Shown here in pieces: positions 1 to 12,533 of a stretch of 64,000 nucleotides of DNA. Under the pieces are notes generated by a model. The model was not told the DNA's origin. It worked only from the letters and a program-made list of their open reading frames with translations, and made no database searches. Source of the stretch: Phoronis australis (Eukaryota > Phoronida > Phoronidae); NCBI GenBank assembly GCA_002633005.1, contig NMRA01000085.1, positions 62,001 through 126,000 of the forward strand, read 5' to 3'. The first letter of the stretch is position 1; each line of letters opens with the position of its first letter. The position numbers were made by a program, and so were the translations under genes.

Positions 1-1569
1 TGCAGTGTCAGTTTATCCTGACGAATGTGGGCAAGGCTAAGAAGGCACATTTGGGTCTGCGCCCGAATCAGTTTTATGCGCCCACATATTTATTCTGTGG
101 GTGGATATTTTAATATATTTTAACTTAAAAGTTGTTGTTGTCTCTGTCTGACCATTCGCCATCCGCTGCTGTATCTCCCAAATGCCTTGTGGAATCTTAT
201 TGAGATTTGATAGGTGTGTTCTGATAAGTTGAAAAAAGATGAAGACGAGTTTTGGACTGATCTGAGCACTGCTGTGCTCTCTAGTGGCAATTTAATTGTT
301 TATTTTTGCCTCTGTATCTTTCTTCTTCTTCTTCTTCTTCCAAAAACAACAAACGATCGTGGTATCGATCCTTGTTGGCGCATTGTTAGTCTAAAACTTA
401 GGTGCACGTAACTGTGAAAAATAATGATAAAACGAAGGGCTGGTTTAGTGCCAAGATAAAAGGTCTTAATGGTTACTGTGTAAGATTGATGTTCAAGATG
501 TGACTAGTGAATATTTCTATTGTTTCTGATGAGATGCTGGATTTTCATGAATGTTGGCATATAGGTTACTATTATGAAGACAATGATTTCGTCTCATTTT
601 GAGTTGGCCATTTTTGTTCTTTTCGATTCCCTTTTTTGCTTCTCTATCTTCCAAACTGCTGGAAGGATCACTAGGCAAATGATTTGTGTTCCTGCTGGGA
701 AGTCTACAGCTGATGTTGATTTTTAAACGAGCCTGACCTCTGCGGTGCTGCCAAGTGGCAATTTGCTTTGGTATTCAATAGCACTTATATTGACATAAAT
801 ACACTATAATTCAAATTCACACCATAGACAACAATGACCTTGACACTAATGACAATTAATGCAGAAGGCGACCTCTAGGACGACTGCATTGTTGCCAGCA
901 CTACAATGCCACCATCTACACCAGCATCCTCCAATAGTGGTGACAATGCTGAGGTATATCTGTGTCAAACAAAAAGAAGGTTTAGTAGCAAGTACACCAA
1001 TTTGTCTCTAGAATTTCTTGCTGAAATCATATACGAGTGAACTATGTACAATTTGTTAATTCCGTGGAAATAAGAAGTGAAAAACAGACTGTAAACTAAC
1101 TTTTTATTTATTATACATATGAAACAAATACATATATTTTATAAGTAGAGTGACACACCCTGACAGCTTGCCATCGTGACAAATAAATGTACAAAATATA
1201 CAAGTTTTCATCTTACAAAATGTAGATTTTATTGAGACAAGAAGAACTTTTCATAGTTGATAATGAAATAAGAAAACTGACCACCAATTTGTGCAAAGTA
1301 TAGAAAATTTTGAACTAATGCAACAACACTCAAAGTGACAATTTCTCTCATATACGCCTGTTACAGAGTGAATGCATTGTTGTAGAGTGTCGTGAATTAA
1401 ATTATTGTGACCTCCAAATTTTTGGTAGAGAAGGCTCAGAATCTCTACTGGTATCCAATTAGCTACCAAGTCATTTTAGGCCCTGCGAATGTTGGAATTC
1501 TCTGAAGTTTCTTTCAAGAGTGCATTCGTGTGTCTAATATATGCCAAGATTTTTTGCTCTTGTTTTCAG
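1..1569. other. Upstream or intronic sequence of TTLL11
   Basis: No supportable exon. The TTLL11 exon at 1570 begins in the middle of the family's conserved domain, so this stretch is probably intron and the N-terminal exons lie to the left of the window. It holds a CTT microsatellite (318-341), two diverged copies of a short coding-like block (around 262-294 and 733-765) and 20-bp fragments shared with other places in the window (74-93 and 103-122). Confidence 0.6.
318..341. repeat. CTT microsatellite
   Basis: Seven to eight consecutive CTT units. Confidence 0.85.
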
Positions 1570-4500
1570 TTTCCAGCAGGCAGACGTATGGGACCATGTG
1601 ACTTCTACTGGCATTCTGGCTGTTTCTCAGACACCCAGGATCTTTATACAGGAAAAGTCAGCAAATTTCCAGGTAGGAGAGAATATCGTGCGGTCATGAA
1701 TTATCAAAAAGTGGCAAAGTAGTTGCTGCAAACAGTTTTTCATTCACAGTTAAGGTGTGCTTTGAAAGCGGAAATGAATTAATTGTTGAGTCACAGTTGT
1801 CACTGCAACCACACCAATGAGTCGGACATAATTACTATCCGTAACAAACTGCATCATAACTGGCAGGTTCTTACTGCATTAAATTAATTTCAGCGGCATA
1901 GCTGTGAAGTAAAGTGGTGGGGTTGCACTGTTGGCTTACACATTTATTTCACCACTGGATTGCTAGAAGCATGGCCGTTCCGGTCGCGATCTTCCCGGGC
2001 ATTTTCTCTAGGCTGGGTTTGCTTCTTGCAAGCTTCATTTGTATATTACCATTTGGCGTATGAAAGGAGTTTTTTGAATACCTGATTGTTTAACCAATAA
2101 TGATGTTCTGAAGGTCTTGCGTGTATTTTACGCAAAGTTTTCTTTAAGACTAATTTATGGTTGAACGGAGTGGTTTACTTTTCCCGACTTTAGTTTTTGA
2201 CAGAGAAAGAAGTTATCAGTTCGTCACAACCGCTCCTCAAACAAAAACATGAAAACAAGTCGTCCAAAGGTTAAGTTGAAAAATCAATAACGCAGCTGAT
2301 GTACTCTTGCCATAGTGAAGTATGTTCATTTATTTTGTATTTTACCTCGGTTATTTCCTAATGAAAAATTTATGTTGCTCAATTACCACTTCCGATACCC
2401 TATCGCTAATGGATATTAATAAAAATGAGTCTTTTCCTAATCTCCGCATTGGCGTGTCTCGTTGTTCTTGTTAATCCGTCTGCATTACACTGTGATGCGT
2501 TGATTTACAAATCAGTGAAGGGATATGTTGACGTTATCGTGTGCATCAAAGTTAGCCATTATGTCAAAATTTTCTTTAAGACAATGAAAGTGTTGTTCGT
2601 TTTTAAATTTCAATTGGACAAGATTAAAAATGCTTTATGAAATAGAATTTCAGATCACACGTTGCAACTTAACCTAATGTGAGTTGGTGACAATCTCTGG
2701 AGATCATTGTAGTCTGCACGCAGCTCTTTATATGCTCTGCCATTTCCTGGGCTTCTTCTGAATATGGTTTTAGCTTTCCTCTGTATTTGTTTTTTGTTTT
2801 AGGCATGACTGAAGTCTCCCACAAAATCAGCCTTGCACGGGCTCTCAGCTGGATGAAATCCCTGTACCCAGAGCAATATGACTTCTTCCCACGGACTTGG
2901 CTTCTCCCGCAAGAATACCATGAATTTTGTGCCGAAATCGAAATAGAGAAGCGCAACAATCCTAAACACAAATACACGTTCATTGTTAAGCCCAACGAGG
3001 GCTCTCAAGGCGATGGAATTTATTTGATCCGTGAACCACGGGACTATCATCTGTGCTCACGTATGCATGTTGTGCAGGAATATGTGGCCAAACCGCTGCT
3101 TTTAGAGAAGCTGAAGTTTGATTTGCGTGTGTACGTGGTGTTGGTGTCCATAGATCCTGTACGAATATACATCTACAAGGAGGGGATGGCGAGATTCTGC
3201 ACTATTCCTTACCAGACGCCCTCTAGTAAAAACATACGCGAGTCGTACATGCATCTGACGAACTATTCACTTAACAAATACAGTAGCACATACAGCCACA
3301 CTGACAACAAACACGATGGCAGTAAACGGACTCTTCGCAGTGTCTTCTTGCAAATGGAGCGATGTGGTTTCGATGCTACAAAAGCCTGGGAGGAAATTGA
3401 AAGGAGCACTGTGAAAACGATACTTGCCATGATTCCTGAGCTAAGAATAGCGTATAATGCAGAGATTCCATCAGGAAAGCCTGGGCCTACATGTTTTCAG
3501 GTACAGTTACAGGGTGGCGCTGTTGTTTTGCAATTTGCAGTGAAGTCAGCATTTCTTAAAAATGCGCCAACAACTGCGCAAATAAGCTCTCTTGCATTTA
3601 TCATGAAGAATGCACTTGTTTTTGTGATTTGTTAAAGCTGCCATGTTTAGCTGGCAAAAACTAACATGGATTGAGCATTTTGTTCTCGTGAAATCAGTCT
3701 TTTTTGTTCCTTACGGTGATAAGATTCTATTTCCATTTTAACAGAAACAGAATATTATCAAAGAAAGAAATATGAGNTTAGTATGAGACTGGTTTTATGA
3801 CACTGGAAGGCCTAATTCCATGTTTTGTTTTTCAGGTCAGCAATTGCAGCTTTTAATTTAGTTTATCCTAAAGAATCAGTGGGAAAAACAATCAATAATT
3901 ACTGTTTAATAACATAAAGAATTAAACAGTGCGTTTAATAAATTGCTGTCGAATCATTACGTCTACGGAAGATGCTCCAACACGTCTGATCCTTTACACT
4001 GCATAGGGATGATATTCACGAGTGCTATAATAGTTGAATATTTTCACTTATGTTTGGTGTTTTGCACAATACGTTTTCAACAATCATTTCCCTTATCTAG
4101 ACCTTCTGTGTTTTTTGCAACGATTTTGTTTTGGAATTTCATCATTGAGGTACATTATAATTATATTACTGACTTTTCATATTGAAAATGTTTCCTCAGA
4201 AACTAGTAGGAATATTGTGAAAGTGCAATTAAATGTTTTCTTTAAAAAATTTCTTATTTAGCTCAAAGTTATGAAAGTTTTGAGTTTTCAAGCAGAATCT
4301 TTGTAGGTTGTGTATCCATTAAATATTAAATCTTACGAAAATCTTTTCCCTAGAATTAGTTTTCAGAATTTTTCTTTTCAAAAGTTTGCTTATGAAACAT
4401 ATACTGTTTAAAAAGGAAAATTTTAAAATTCTTGGTTGGTGTAGTTTAAACTAGTATCATATGTTTCATATATTAATAAAGCATGAAAATATTTCCAGGT

Positions 4501-7500
4501 GATCAGTGCAATGGGCCCACATGCAAGGCCTGCGCACGTCTGGTACATCGTGTATCAGACCGCCTGCAATTATTTTTATATTTTTTCAGTGTTGCATTTT
4601 ATACTTGATCGTCATTTCCAGATTTGTACAATGTATTTAGTGTTAGTAAGAAAATGACCACTGTCTAAAATCTGAGAAAAGCAAAATTGTTTTACATGTG
4701 TCCCTTTCTTCAAAATAAATCATTGGTTTAACATTTTCATGACCCAATTTCATGAGGCTTAGTCCTAAGGTAAATGGCATCGATCATACCCACATAAGTT
4801 TTTGTGCATTCCGTGAACATACGGGTAACTTGCATAATAGTTCACTCAGACTGTAAGTAGCATCAGTGGCATTGACAATTAAAGCATTTCTGCCATGTAT
4901 TTATGAGCCTTACTTGAGATGCCGTCAGAGCTTATGCTGTCTTTGTTTCAGATACTTGGATTTGACTACCTCTTGACTCATGACCTCAAACCTGTCCTCC
5001 TGGAGGTCAACTCTAGTCCCAGTCTACGAATTGATCACGAAAAAGAGATAGCTATAGGTATAACTGTGCTGCTAGTAAATAAATATTTTACAAAGTGCAT
5101 GTATGTACCAATAGTTGTTGTGTATCAATATTTGTGAAAGTACTATTTGAATGACAGTGAAGCCCGAGTTCAACTGCCTTAAGTTTGCATATCACGAATT
5201 GAGATATCTACAAAAGTTTCCCCGTGCGGACGGCTAATTCACTTAACAGTCAAATGACTGATAATAACTATTATGAGGGGGACAATAGTTACAGAATGGA
5301 TTCGCCACCTTACTAGCTTTCCTGTTAATTCCCCCTCATTCTGGGTCATCAGGGGAGATTACTCTGACTATGAACTTGGCTTCAGCCCAGCATTCATGAC
5401 AAGAAATTTCTGGTTATTTTGTCTGAATTGTTTGATGTTTTGTTGCTTAAACGTCGAGCAAGTAATTACTTTTTGTTTTTGCTTAGGTTCGTATGAATAC
5501 GTTCCGAGTGTGATTGATGAGGAGATAAAGCGACCGCTCATCAGGGAAACTCTGAGACTGCTAGCGCCACCTGACAAGCTTGCTCGAAGGTATACGGTGT
5601 TTGAACAATGTTTGACATTCAGTGTAGGAGTATAGTTTTGTTATTGTTTGTTTGTTTGTTTTGTGACCAGTGTTTTATTAGTTCATAAGTTGTCGGCAAG
5701 TTTCAATACTTAGAATTAACGTCGAATTGAGATACTTAAATATATTTTTGACTGGGTTTCAGATAAAAATTACCCATTTAGTCAGTCCAGGACTTGAAAA
5801 AAGTGACCAGTTTGGAGGGAGCTTTTTTTTTCAAACAAGAACTCGAGGGTGATTCAGTGGTGCAGTCTATGAGTGTATCTGGGCAGCTGCGATTAAATTT
5901 GTTATGTCTACTGTAAAATTTCATAAATTTTAGACCACAAGAAATGCCAAACGTGATCATTCTTCATCTTTTGATGGCTTTTTGAATGTGGTAAATCTCA
6001 ACATTACACATTTGCCTGGTGCAACCAATGTCACTGTGCTGAGAAATGATATTTGATGCTCCGACTTAGTGTGAAAATTGAGAAAACTGAATTTTATTTG
6101 TCTGTTTTATTATATCTATAGTTTTGTCTTTTTCTCTTGTTTACGTTTTGTGGATAGCAAACAGAAAAATCTTTACTTCTTTATGATCCAAGTCTCTCTG
6201 ACCTGCCGGTATTGAAACATGTGTGAATCACTAGTAGTTGTAATTTTTTCTTCTTTATCTTCTTCCTCTTCTACTTCTTCTTCTCATTGTTATTATTATT
6301 ATTGTTATTGTTATTTGCAGCAGCAACAGCGGCAGTGTTATCTCTATCATTGTTTTTGTTGATGTCATCACATTATTCACATTTTCAGCAAAAAACAAGA
6401 AGACACGTTTGACATGGTTATAGAGGCAGTAGAGAAAGAACAGCGACTGACCCGGTCTCAGTCTTGCGATGAGGATGACGAGTTACTAGTCGAAATCTAC
6501 CCTTCCAAGTATGGCCAATGCTATCGCGAGCTTACCCTGTTGGACAGAATTGCTTCAATATTCCAGGCTTCCCTCAGTGTCAGGCAGACTGTTCGCATGG
6601 GATCGTCTGGTTTTCGAAGTTTTGCCAGGTACTGCTGTTTCATAGTATTTCAATGCGAAAAAATGTGTCCATTAAGTAATACCACTTATTATGTGGTAAA
6701 CATTTTACAGTCAAGAGATCGTGCATCACAAGCTCATGCCTGAGCTGCTCAGACATCAAGGCATTGGCGTGCATGCTCATACCTTGACTGAGGTGCTTAG
6801 ACTTCAAGACGTTAGCATGCACTTGCGGTGAAAAATCTTCACTCGTGGAATGGAAACAGTGAATTCAATCCCACGTTTCTGCATGCCAGCGTCACTTACA
6901 AATCCCTTCTGTTGCTGCCATTTTGATAGGATAGGTTAGTAATCTCCTGAGTATTTTCGGAAAGCACTCTTTTCTCTTAGAAGTGATTTTGAAGGTTTTT
7001 TCTTGCTTTTCTTCCAAGAAACTTGGTCTATGCAACACTAACCTGGCTGTTGAGGTACATGGATGCATGAAATAGTTGGTCTTGTTTTTAATTATTTTGA
7101 TTTCAAAAATTAGGTCTTACATGATTTTACTCTGCCTGGGTTATGTGGAGCTCATTGGCAGTATACCACATTCAACAGAACACAATAGCTCAGTTAGTTG
7201 ATAAAGCATATGTTGGAAACAGTGGTAAGCCAAGTGTGAGATTTGGGCATGATGTCATTAAAAATGATATATATAACACCTGTCCTTTTCATCTTTTTAT
7301 TTCTATTAGTCTGTCAGTCTATAATTTTCCTGCTTCCTGAAGGTAAGTAAGTGTAGTTGGTAAATATTGCTCTGGCGTTCTGCGAATTTTGTCTTGTTAT
7401 TTTATGTTGTTAACCTGTGAATGAATCAACAGTCCATATTGCTTCATTTTTCCTACACCACACAGTCCATGCAGTTGTCATTGATGCCAGTCACAAAGAA

Positions 7501-9536
7501 GTTCCCTTAGGGTCCTTAGGAATAATCCACAACACTTTTACAAACAAAATGACAATCTACTTGTATAACGACTCTCAGAAGTGCTTATTGCAGAGAATTC
7601 TACCTTTCTAATACTCCTGTTCTTCAATAAAAATCTAATTTTTGTGTCAGAAAATTGTGTGGGTTGATTGTTTGGTTATACTGGCAATCGTTAACCCTAT
7701 GTTCATTACAAATTTTTTTTTCTTTGATTCATGAAATTGATCTCAACTTGTTCCCTAGTAAAAACAGATGAGAGTTTTGGATACTTCATTATCTCTTAAG
7801 ACAATAACAACCTGTCAGTTCGTTTCAAGAATAAATTAAAATACCTTTTCGTCTGAGTAAGGAACAAGTTGGGACCTGGTGCCCGTTCCAGCAAAACTGA
7901 CTTAGCTGAGACAAATCTTAGTTTTTTTCTAAATTTTAAAATAAAAGTTAAATTTGTCTCAAACCAATTCAAGAAAGAAATCTTAAGTTTGACTTATAAT
8001 AAGTGTTTGACATAAGTTTTGTCTTAATTTTGACTAACTTACCAAATGTGGAAGTTTCAAAGTTTGGAATTAAGATAAATCTTAAACTTAAGTCAAAAAT
8101 GAACTTAAGTCAGTATGTGTTCTTAAATAAAAAGAACTAGTTTATAGGCGTTTAACTTTAAACCAACTCAAATTGAATATTTTCTTCAGTTTAAGAAGCA
8201 CTGTCTTGTTTCAGACGGTGCAAACTAACATCGCAAGGAATTACTAATGCAGAACTGGATATTATTTTCATCGAGCAATCTCGACGCTGGGATTTCCTGA
8301 ATCCTGATGGCACAGCTGGTAAGCATACGAAGTAAACTTTTATAAAGTAAAATCTCATCAATTTCAGATGAAGGTTATTGCCAATCTATTTATGCGCCCA
8401 CATATTTATATACCCATGCACGGCTTAGCAACCACCCTTTGATTTTTAGCTCCCCGGTTCAAGCGCCCCGAGCTGTAACCTGAATGAGTGTGGTATATCA
8501 TTTCACTACGTGCCACAAGCAGATCATTGTGAAAAATCTCATTAAATATAAATATTATTAATATTATAATTATTTATATGCACTGAGGATTTCAAGGGCG
8601 AGATGCTCACTACTTAGTCTGATTGGATTTCTGTATTCGACCGGTGGTCCTGTTGGCTCAGTGTCTAGAGCGTCTGCATGGTTAGCAGAAGGATCCGAGA
8701 TCAGGTTCCAGTTAGGGCAGAATTCTTTTCAGACTTATATTCATTAGGTCACGTGATGTGCCCATAGGTGGCATGTTTACCAGACTTTGCAATCTTATTA
8801 AATGTACATTTGCACTTATCTTGCTTACTGTGAACAGTATTATTGTATCAGATGTGGTGCACAGTCTCCTTAAATGTCTTGGTCACATTAAAGTAGTTTT
8901 ATTGAACACACAATGCTGTTCAATATTCACAAGTTCATTATTGTTCATCAATGTCACATTCAGTATTATGTTCATTTTCATGGGTTGTACAAGCGGCAGA
9001 TTGTGACTTGAACACATTGACTTGGGAAGACCAAATGCACGTGTGAAGACTGTTGGTGTTTTTACAGCCAAAACATGCTTTGTAGCGGCTTCAGTGAAAT
9101 GCAACACTATGACAGGGAATAATGGTCTCCTGCACCAGTTTGTTTTGTAACATTTCATGTGTTATTTTCAGGACTGAACCTTCAGGGATTCATGGAGGCA
9201 TTTTGCTCAATAGCCCGCCGTAAGTTCTACTGCAGTCGCAAGTCAACGATGGTGGAGAACCTGGTGGACTTTTGTGAGGCAAACATGCAGTTTTCATCAA
9301 AGTCACACGGGCGAGGCACCAACTTTCCCGACCTGAACACAACAAAGGCCAGCCAGAGGAGACTGCAAGACTTGAAGTCGATATACATCTCACAAAGGAA
9401 GGCTCGTTTCAGGAGACCTGGAGACAGTTTGTTCCTGGAATTTTTGCATCAAGCTGGCGAGGTGGCGCGAGCAAAAATAAAGGAAGAGGAGGAAAAAAGA
9501 AATGCAGACAATTCAAAAAAGACAGTCATTAAGTAG
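1570..9536 (+). CDS. TTLL11: Tubulin polyglutamylase TTLL11, 3' seven exons (N-terminus outside window)
   Basis: ATP-dependent ligase that adds glutamate side chains to tubulin tails, chiefly on ciliary and axonemal microtubules (family knowledge). Exons: 1570-1672, 2803-3500, 4952-5057, 5487-5589, 6389-6628, 8215-8318, 9172-9536. All splice sites are AG/GT, phases agree at every junction, and the product is 572 residues ending in TAG at 9534-9536. Visible TTL-domain motifs by partial-product residue: FYWHSG near 12-17, KPNEGSQGDGIYLI near 97-110, FDLRVYVVL near 142, HLTNYSLN near 183, and LLEVNSSPSL near 283-292 with the metal-binding Glu285 and Asn287. The C-terminal extension with GSSGFRSFARRCKLTS followed by a GFMEAFCSIARRKF-type segment is the TTLL11 pattern and separates it from other TTLLs. 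The last exon ends in a Lys/Glu-rich tail. The family is usually about 800 residues, so roughly 200 N-terminal residues are missing. One N lies in an intron at 3777. Confidence 0.95.
6241..6340. repeat. Compound microsatellite in TTLL11 intron
   Basis: CTT/TTC-rich tract (about 6241-6285) passing into ATT/GTT repeats (about 6286-6318) and then CAG/CAA triplets. It lies just upstream of the exon that begins at 6389. Confidence 0.8.
7880..8120. repeat. AT-rich imperfect inverted repeats
   Basis: Repeated and inverted runs of the type CTTAAG, TTAAACTTAAG and TTTGTCTCA lie within about 240 bp of the TTLL11 intron. A similar stretch with CTTAAGACCAAAA motifs occurs at about 31840-32010 in an IMP3 intron. 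This looks like a degenerate non-autonomous DNA element, but no boundaries or target duplications could be fixed. Confidence 0.35.
8644..8720 (+). repeat. tRNA-derived SINE head or tRNA pseudogene
   Basis: The order of internal polymerase III promoter boxes is recognisable: an A-box-like TTGGCTCAGTGTCTAGAGC near 8653 and a degenerate B box AGGTTCCAGTT near 8703. The ends do not pair as an acceptor stem, so it is not a functional tRNA gene. It sits in the last TTLL11 intron. Confidence 0.45.
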
Positions 9537-11320
9537 TGACCTTGTAAAGCCACACATACTTGATGAGTTGTTGTCAAGGTTGGGTCTGGTTTTTGCTATG
9601 GTCGCTGTGACTGAAAACAGCCTGTAATCTGAAGGCCCTTTAGGCTAAAAGACCAACACTCCAAATAGCTGTTTTTGGACATATATGAAGAAAAGGTCAC
9701 TGTGAGGAGCCATTAGGTCCAATTATGGAGGTTTAAACTTTTTAAGATGTCTCTAAAATAATTTGATGAGTCTAATGATAGGTCGAAAAGAAAGCATGCA
9801 AAGTGCATAGCCTCATTTCAGCCTCCAGGGCGCAAGCCAAAAATACATTCAAGTGACTGACTATTGACCTTATTTGGAAAATCAACTGAATTGGAACTCA
9901 GATAATGAGATTATAAATTTGTCACCATTGCAAAGTAGGTGTCAACATGGAATTAATTAATATAAAAGAATTATTGTAATGTGGGAACCAATCGGTACCC
10001 TTACAATTGTTGGGGCCAGTCTTCTTTGTTAAGTTTATCCGCGTAATTTCTGTGACCAATCATGAACCAGTTTAGATCAGAGCCATCTAGTATCTAGTAT
10101 GGCACTAGTCTAACAAAGTGCATATTTGTAATTGTGCAACGTTTTAGGGGAAATTGTATTGTCTATTTAAATGGTGCGATTGTTGCACAAAACAGTGCTG
10201 AAGACAGCTTATTTTCAAACAAAAGCCTAAATGAGAAATGCTTGATCAAAGCATTTAGGATAGTCAGATTCACTTTGACTATTTACGGCACTTGTCAGAA
10301 GTTGACTAATCTGTAACATTCCATGCACCTAGAAGTTCCTATTTTGGGACATTTTTGAGTTGCCAGATACACAGGTCTTCCTATTTTTTTAAGTATAGTA
10401 TTTTCGAAGTGTAGACCAACAAGTAACATTTTCTTAGGGAAACTGGTAATGAAAAAGTCGCTCTTCTCTGCAGTTTGCCCTAGGTACTCTTCTTTGTTAG
10501 TAACCCCTAAAACCTTTAACAACTGGATGTGGTGTATGTGGACTTTTGTTAGTAAAGTCTCCCGGTTTCAACTCCAGAGGGCAGTAGTTTCCAAATTGTG
10601 GCTAGTCCAGATGTCAATCTAGTCAATTTTTAAGCCCTTGGGTGCTCTTTTGTCCTGCATCACAATGCACAGGGTTCAAAGAGTTACTAGACCACACTCC
10701 AACCGGTATCTGTGAAACAAACCTAATACGTATGTTTTGGCTGGTTTTATCAAATTTCTTCTGCAAACATGATCCTAATTTAACTTTTTATAAGTAATTC
10801 CATTTCAGAAGGGAACAGTTCGAAAAATCATCAGTTTTAGTCCAGGGCATGTCAATTTAGTTTAGTGTCTTACTGCCATAAAGGCGTTTCTAGTGGGATA
10901 ATTTCTCTGCTACACACAATAGGACTTTAGATTAGAGTGTGTAAAAAACTTGCCTCTTGAGGACAGCAGGAATTGTACAGATCTCCACCAAGAACTGAAG
11001 GTGTCAGGAAACGGTGGTTTCTAAATTGCGAAAGTAACATAATGAAAATGATCACAGTGGAGTGAACGCCTTTTTGTTTTTCTTGGAGATGTTCTGAAAC
11101 AGCTTGAAAACTATGGTTTGCTCTGTTTCAGACTTTTGAACTATTACTTCATGTTGTATTCAAAGGCAGGAAACTATAGATGTTTTCAAGAGCTAAAAGT
11201 GAACCAAGGTTGCAATGGAGTGTCTTGCCAGGGAAATAGTGACTTAGCTGTACTTGGTTCTTTGTAATTTTGGAAATCAAATTGTCTTTTTAAAAACCTT
11301 GGAATAGTGTGGAGTGCAAC

Positions 11321-11326
11321 AATAAA
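11321..11326 (+). promoter_or_regulatory. Possible TTLL11 polyadenylation signal
   Basis: Canonical AATAAA, 1.8 kb after the TTLL11 stop codon. I noticed no earlier copy in a quick read of the 3' flank. The length of UTR implied makes this uncertain. Confidence 0.3.
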
Positions 11327-11413
11327 TTATTATTTGCAATTACCAGAAGATACCATTTTGATATAATTTTGCCTTTGTTTCATTGTTGTCTGTCGGTTAC
11401 AGAACTGCTACAC

Positions 11414-11559
11414 CATGGGCGGCGCACCATAGGGGGCTGGGGGGCTAGGGCTATAGCCCCCACTTATTTCAGTACTGCGCCGCCCACTGATATTGGTGGC
11501 GCACGCGATAAGAGGCTGAGGGGCTAAGCCCTCCACTTATTTCAATGCTGCACCGCCCT
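11414..11559. mobile_element. Short non-autonomous DNA element, 146 bp, TACAC duplication
   Basis: The left end reads CATGGGCGGCGCACCAT and the right end is its imperfect inverse (CTGCACCGCCCT). Perfect 5-bp direct repeats TACAC flank it at 11409-11413 and 11560-11564. It consists of two head-to-tail units of about 75 bp, each running from GGCGGCGCAC or GGTGGCGCAC to ACTTATTTCAGTACTGCGCCGCCC-like ends. There is no coding capacity. G/C-rich ends of this style and 5-bp duplications suggest the hAT superfamily (5-bp lineage), which is an inference. Confidence 0.7.
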
Positions 11560-11823
11560 TACACATAGCCTTATTAGAGGGAAGGAAAGTTATTATTCGA
11601 TCAAAAACTGTAATGAAAAAGTACTAGACCGGATTTGCCGACCCCACATATTCCCTGGCCAAAAACATCAGTCGAACATGATGACTAAGCCGGCCACCGA
11701 ATTTTATCTGCTGGCAGTGGCAGATCGACAGAGGCCGGAGCTTTTAATGGTACGTAAAGCGCGCCACCTTAAACTCGCTTTTTGAAAACTCTTCCAAGTT
11801 CCAGAGTGACACGGGCCTCTTAC

Positions 11824-11945
11824 TTCTTGGCGACCAGTTGGTGAAGTAAGAAGCTCGACTATGTCCGATTCCTCCGCGGCAATAAGCTCGTCTGCTTCAA
11901 GGCGTTTTTTCTGAGCCACGTGCGCACGCCGCGCTTTTCTACTGG
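11824..11945 (-). CDS. Weak candidate exon, CpG-rich region
   Basis: On the minus strand an open frame of about 40 codons includes RLEADELIAAEESDIVELL and ends at GAA directly followed by a good donor (GTAAGA, GT at 11822-11823 read on the minus strand). The composition is protein-like and the region is CpG-rich, as in many first exons. There is no ATG at its start (only GTG at 11919), and I could not find a matching next exon. It may be transposon-derived. Product unknown. Confidence 0.22.
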
Positions 11946-12516
11946 ACGAGGAAAGTCGCGAACGCCGAATTCATAAAATTGGCGTGTCACGCCCATCTCA
12001 AGACTGCTACTCTAGAGTAAAGGCCTTTCACCCCAGGCATATACAATTTTCCTCTCAGTTTCTACGAAATCAAGAGAGCCAGGCACAGCAGACGAAATCG
12101 ACTGTTCCGCTGGAGCTCCCGCCTCCTAGCTTGTAAACACGTGATGTTCGTCAAAGCTGTATAAAAATTGTTGGCCTATAGTATAAAACACTATTTAAAA
12201 AGCTCTAGCTATATGGCGCCTGGTTCTCTTTGGACTGGCAATCCAGTCATGCTACACCACCGTCACCATGGCGTGTGGATAGGCCGCGAGTGGAAAGAAA
12301 ATTGAATCTATGGTAAAAAAAAATGTACTGTCCTCATTCAAAGCATTGGCATAGTGGCATGCACGAGCACACCGGAATCGGCTCGCCTTCTCCAAAGGGG
12401 ACGAGCCACGCCTATGAATAGCCAAAGGCCTGTCTTTCTGTGCATTGAAATGTACGCCGGGTGTGGTCGGCGTCATAAGTGTCAGTACTCAATCCTGTTT
12501 TGATGCGTTCCGCCCT

Positions 12517-12533
12517 TTCAGTGCTGCGCCGCC
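12517..12533. repeat. Isolated right end of the 11414 element family
   Basis: TCAGTGCTGCGCCGCCC followed by CTG matches the right terminus of the element at 11414-11559. No matching left end or flanking duplication was found, so it is treated as a truncated copy. Confidence 0.4.

Noticed and set aside
869-954. Possible exon with MPPSTPASSNSGDNAE before a GT
   Set aside because: A stop codon (TAG) interrupts that frame just upstream, the donor GTATAT is weak, and the sequence does not resemble the TTLL11 part expected before 1570.
2669-3050. Minus-strand frames opposite TTLL11 exon 2
   Set aside because: They are antisense shadows of the strongly conserved plus-strand coding exon.
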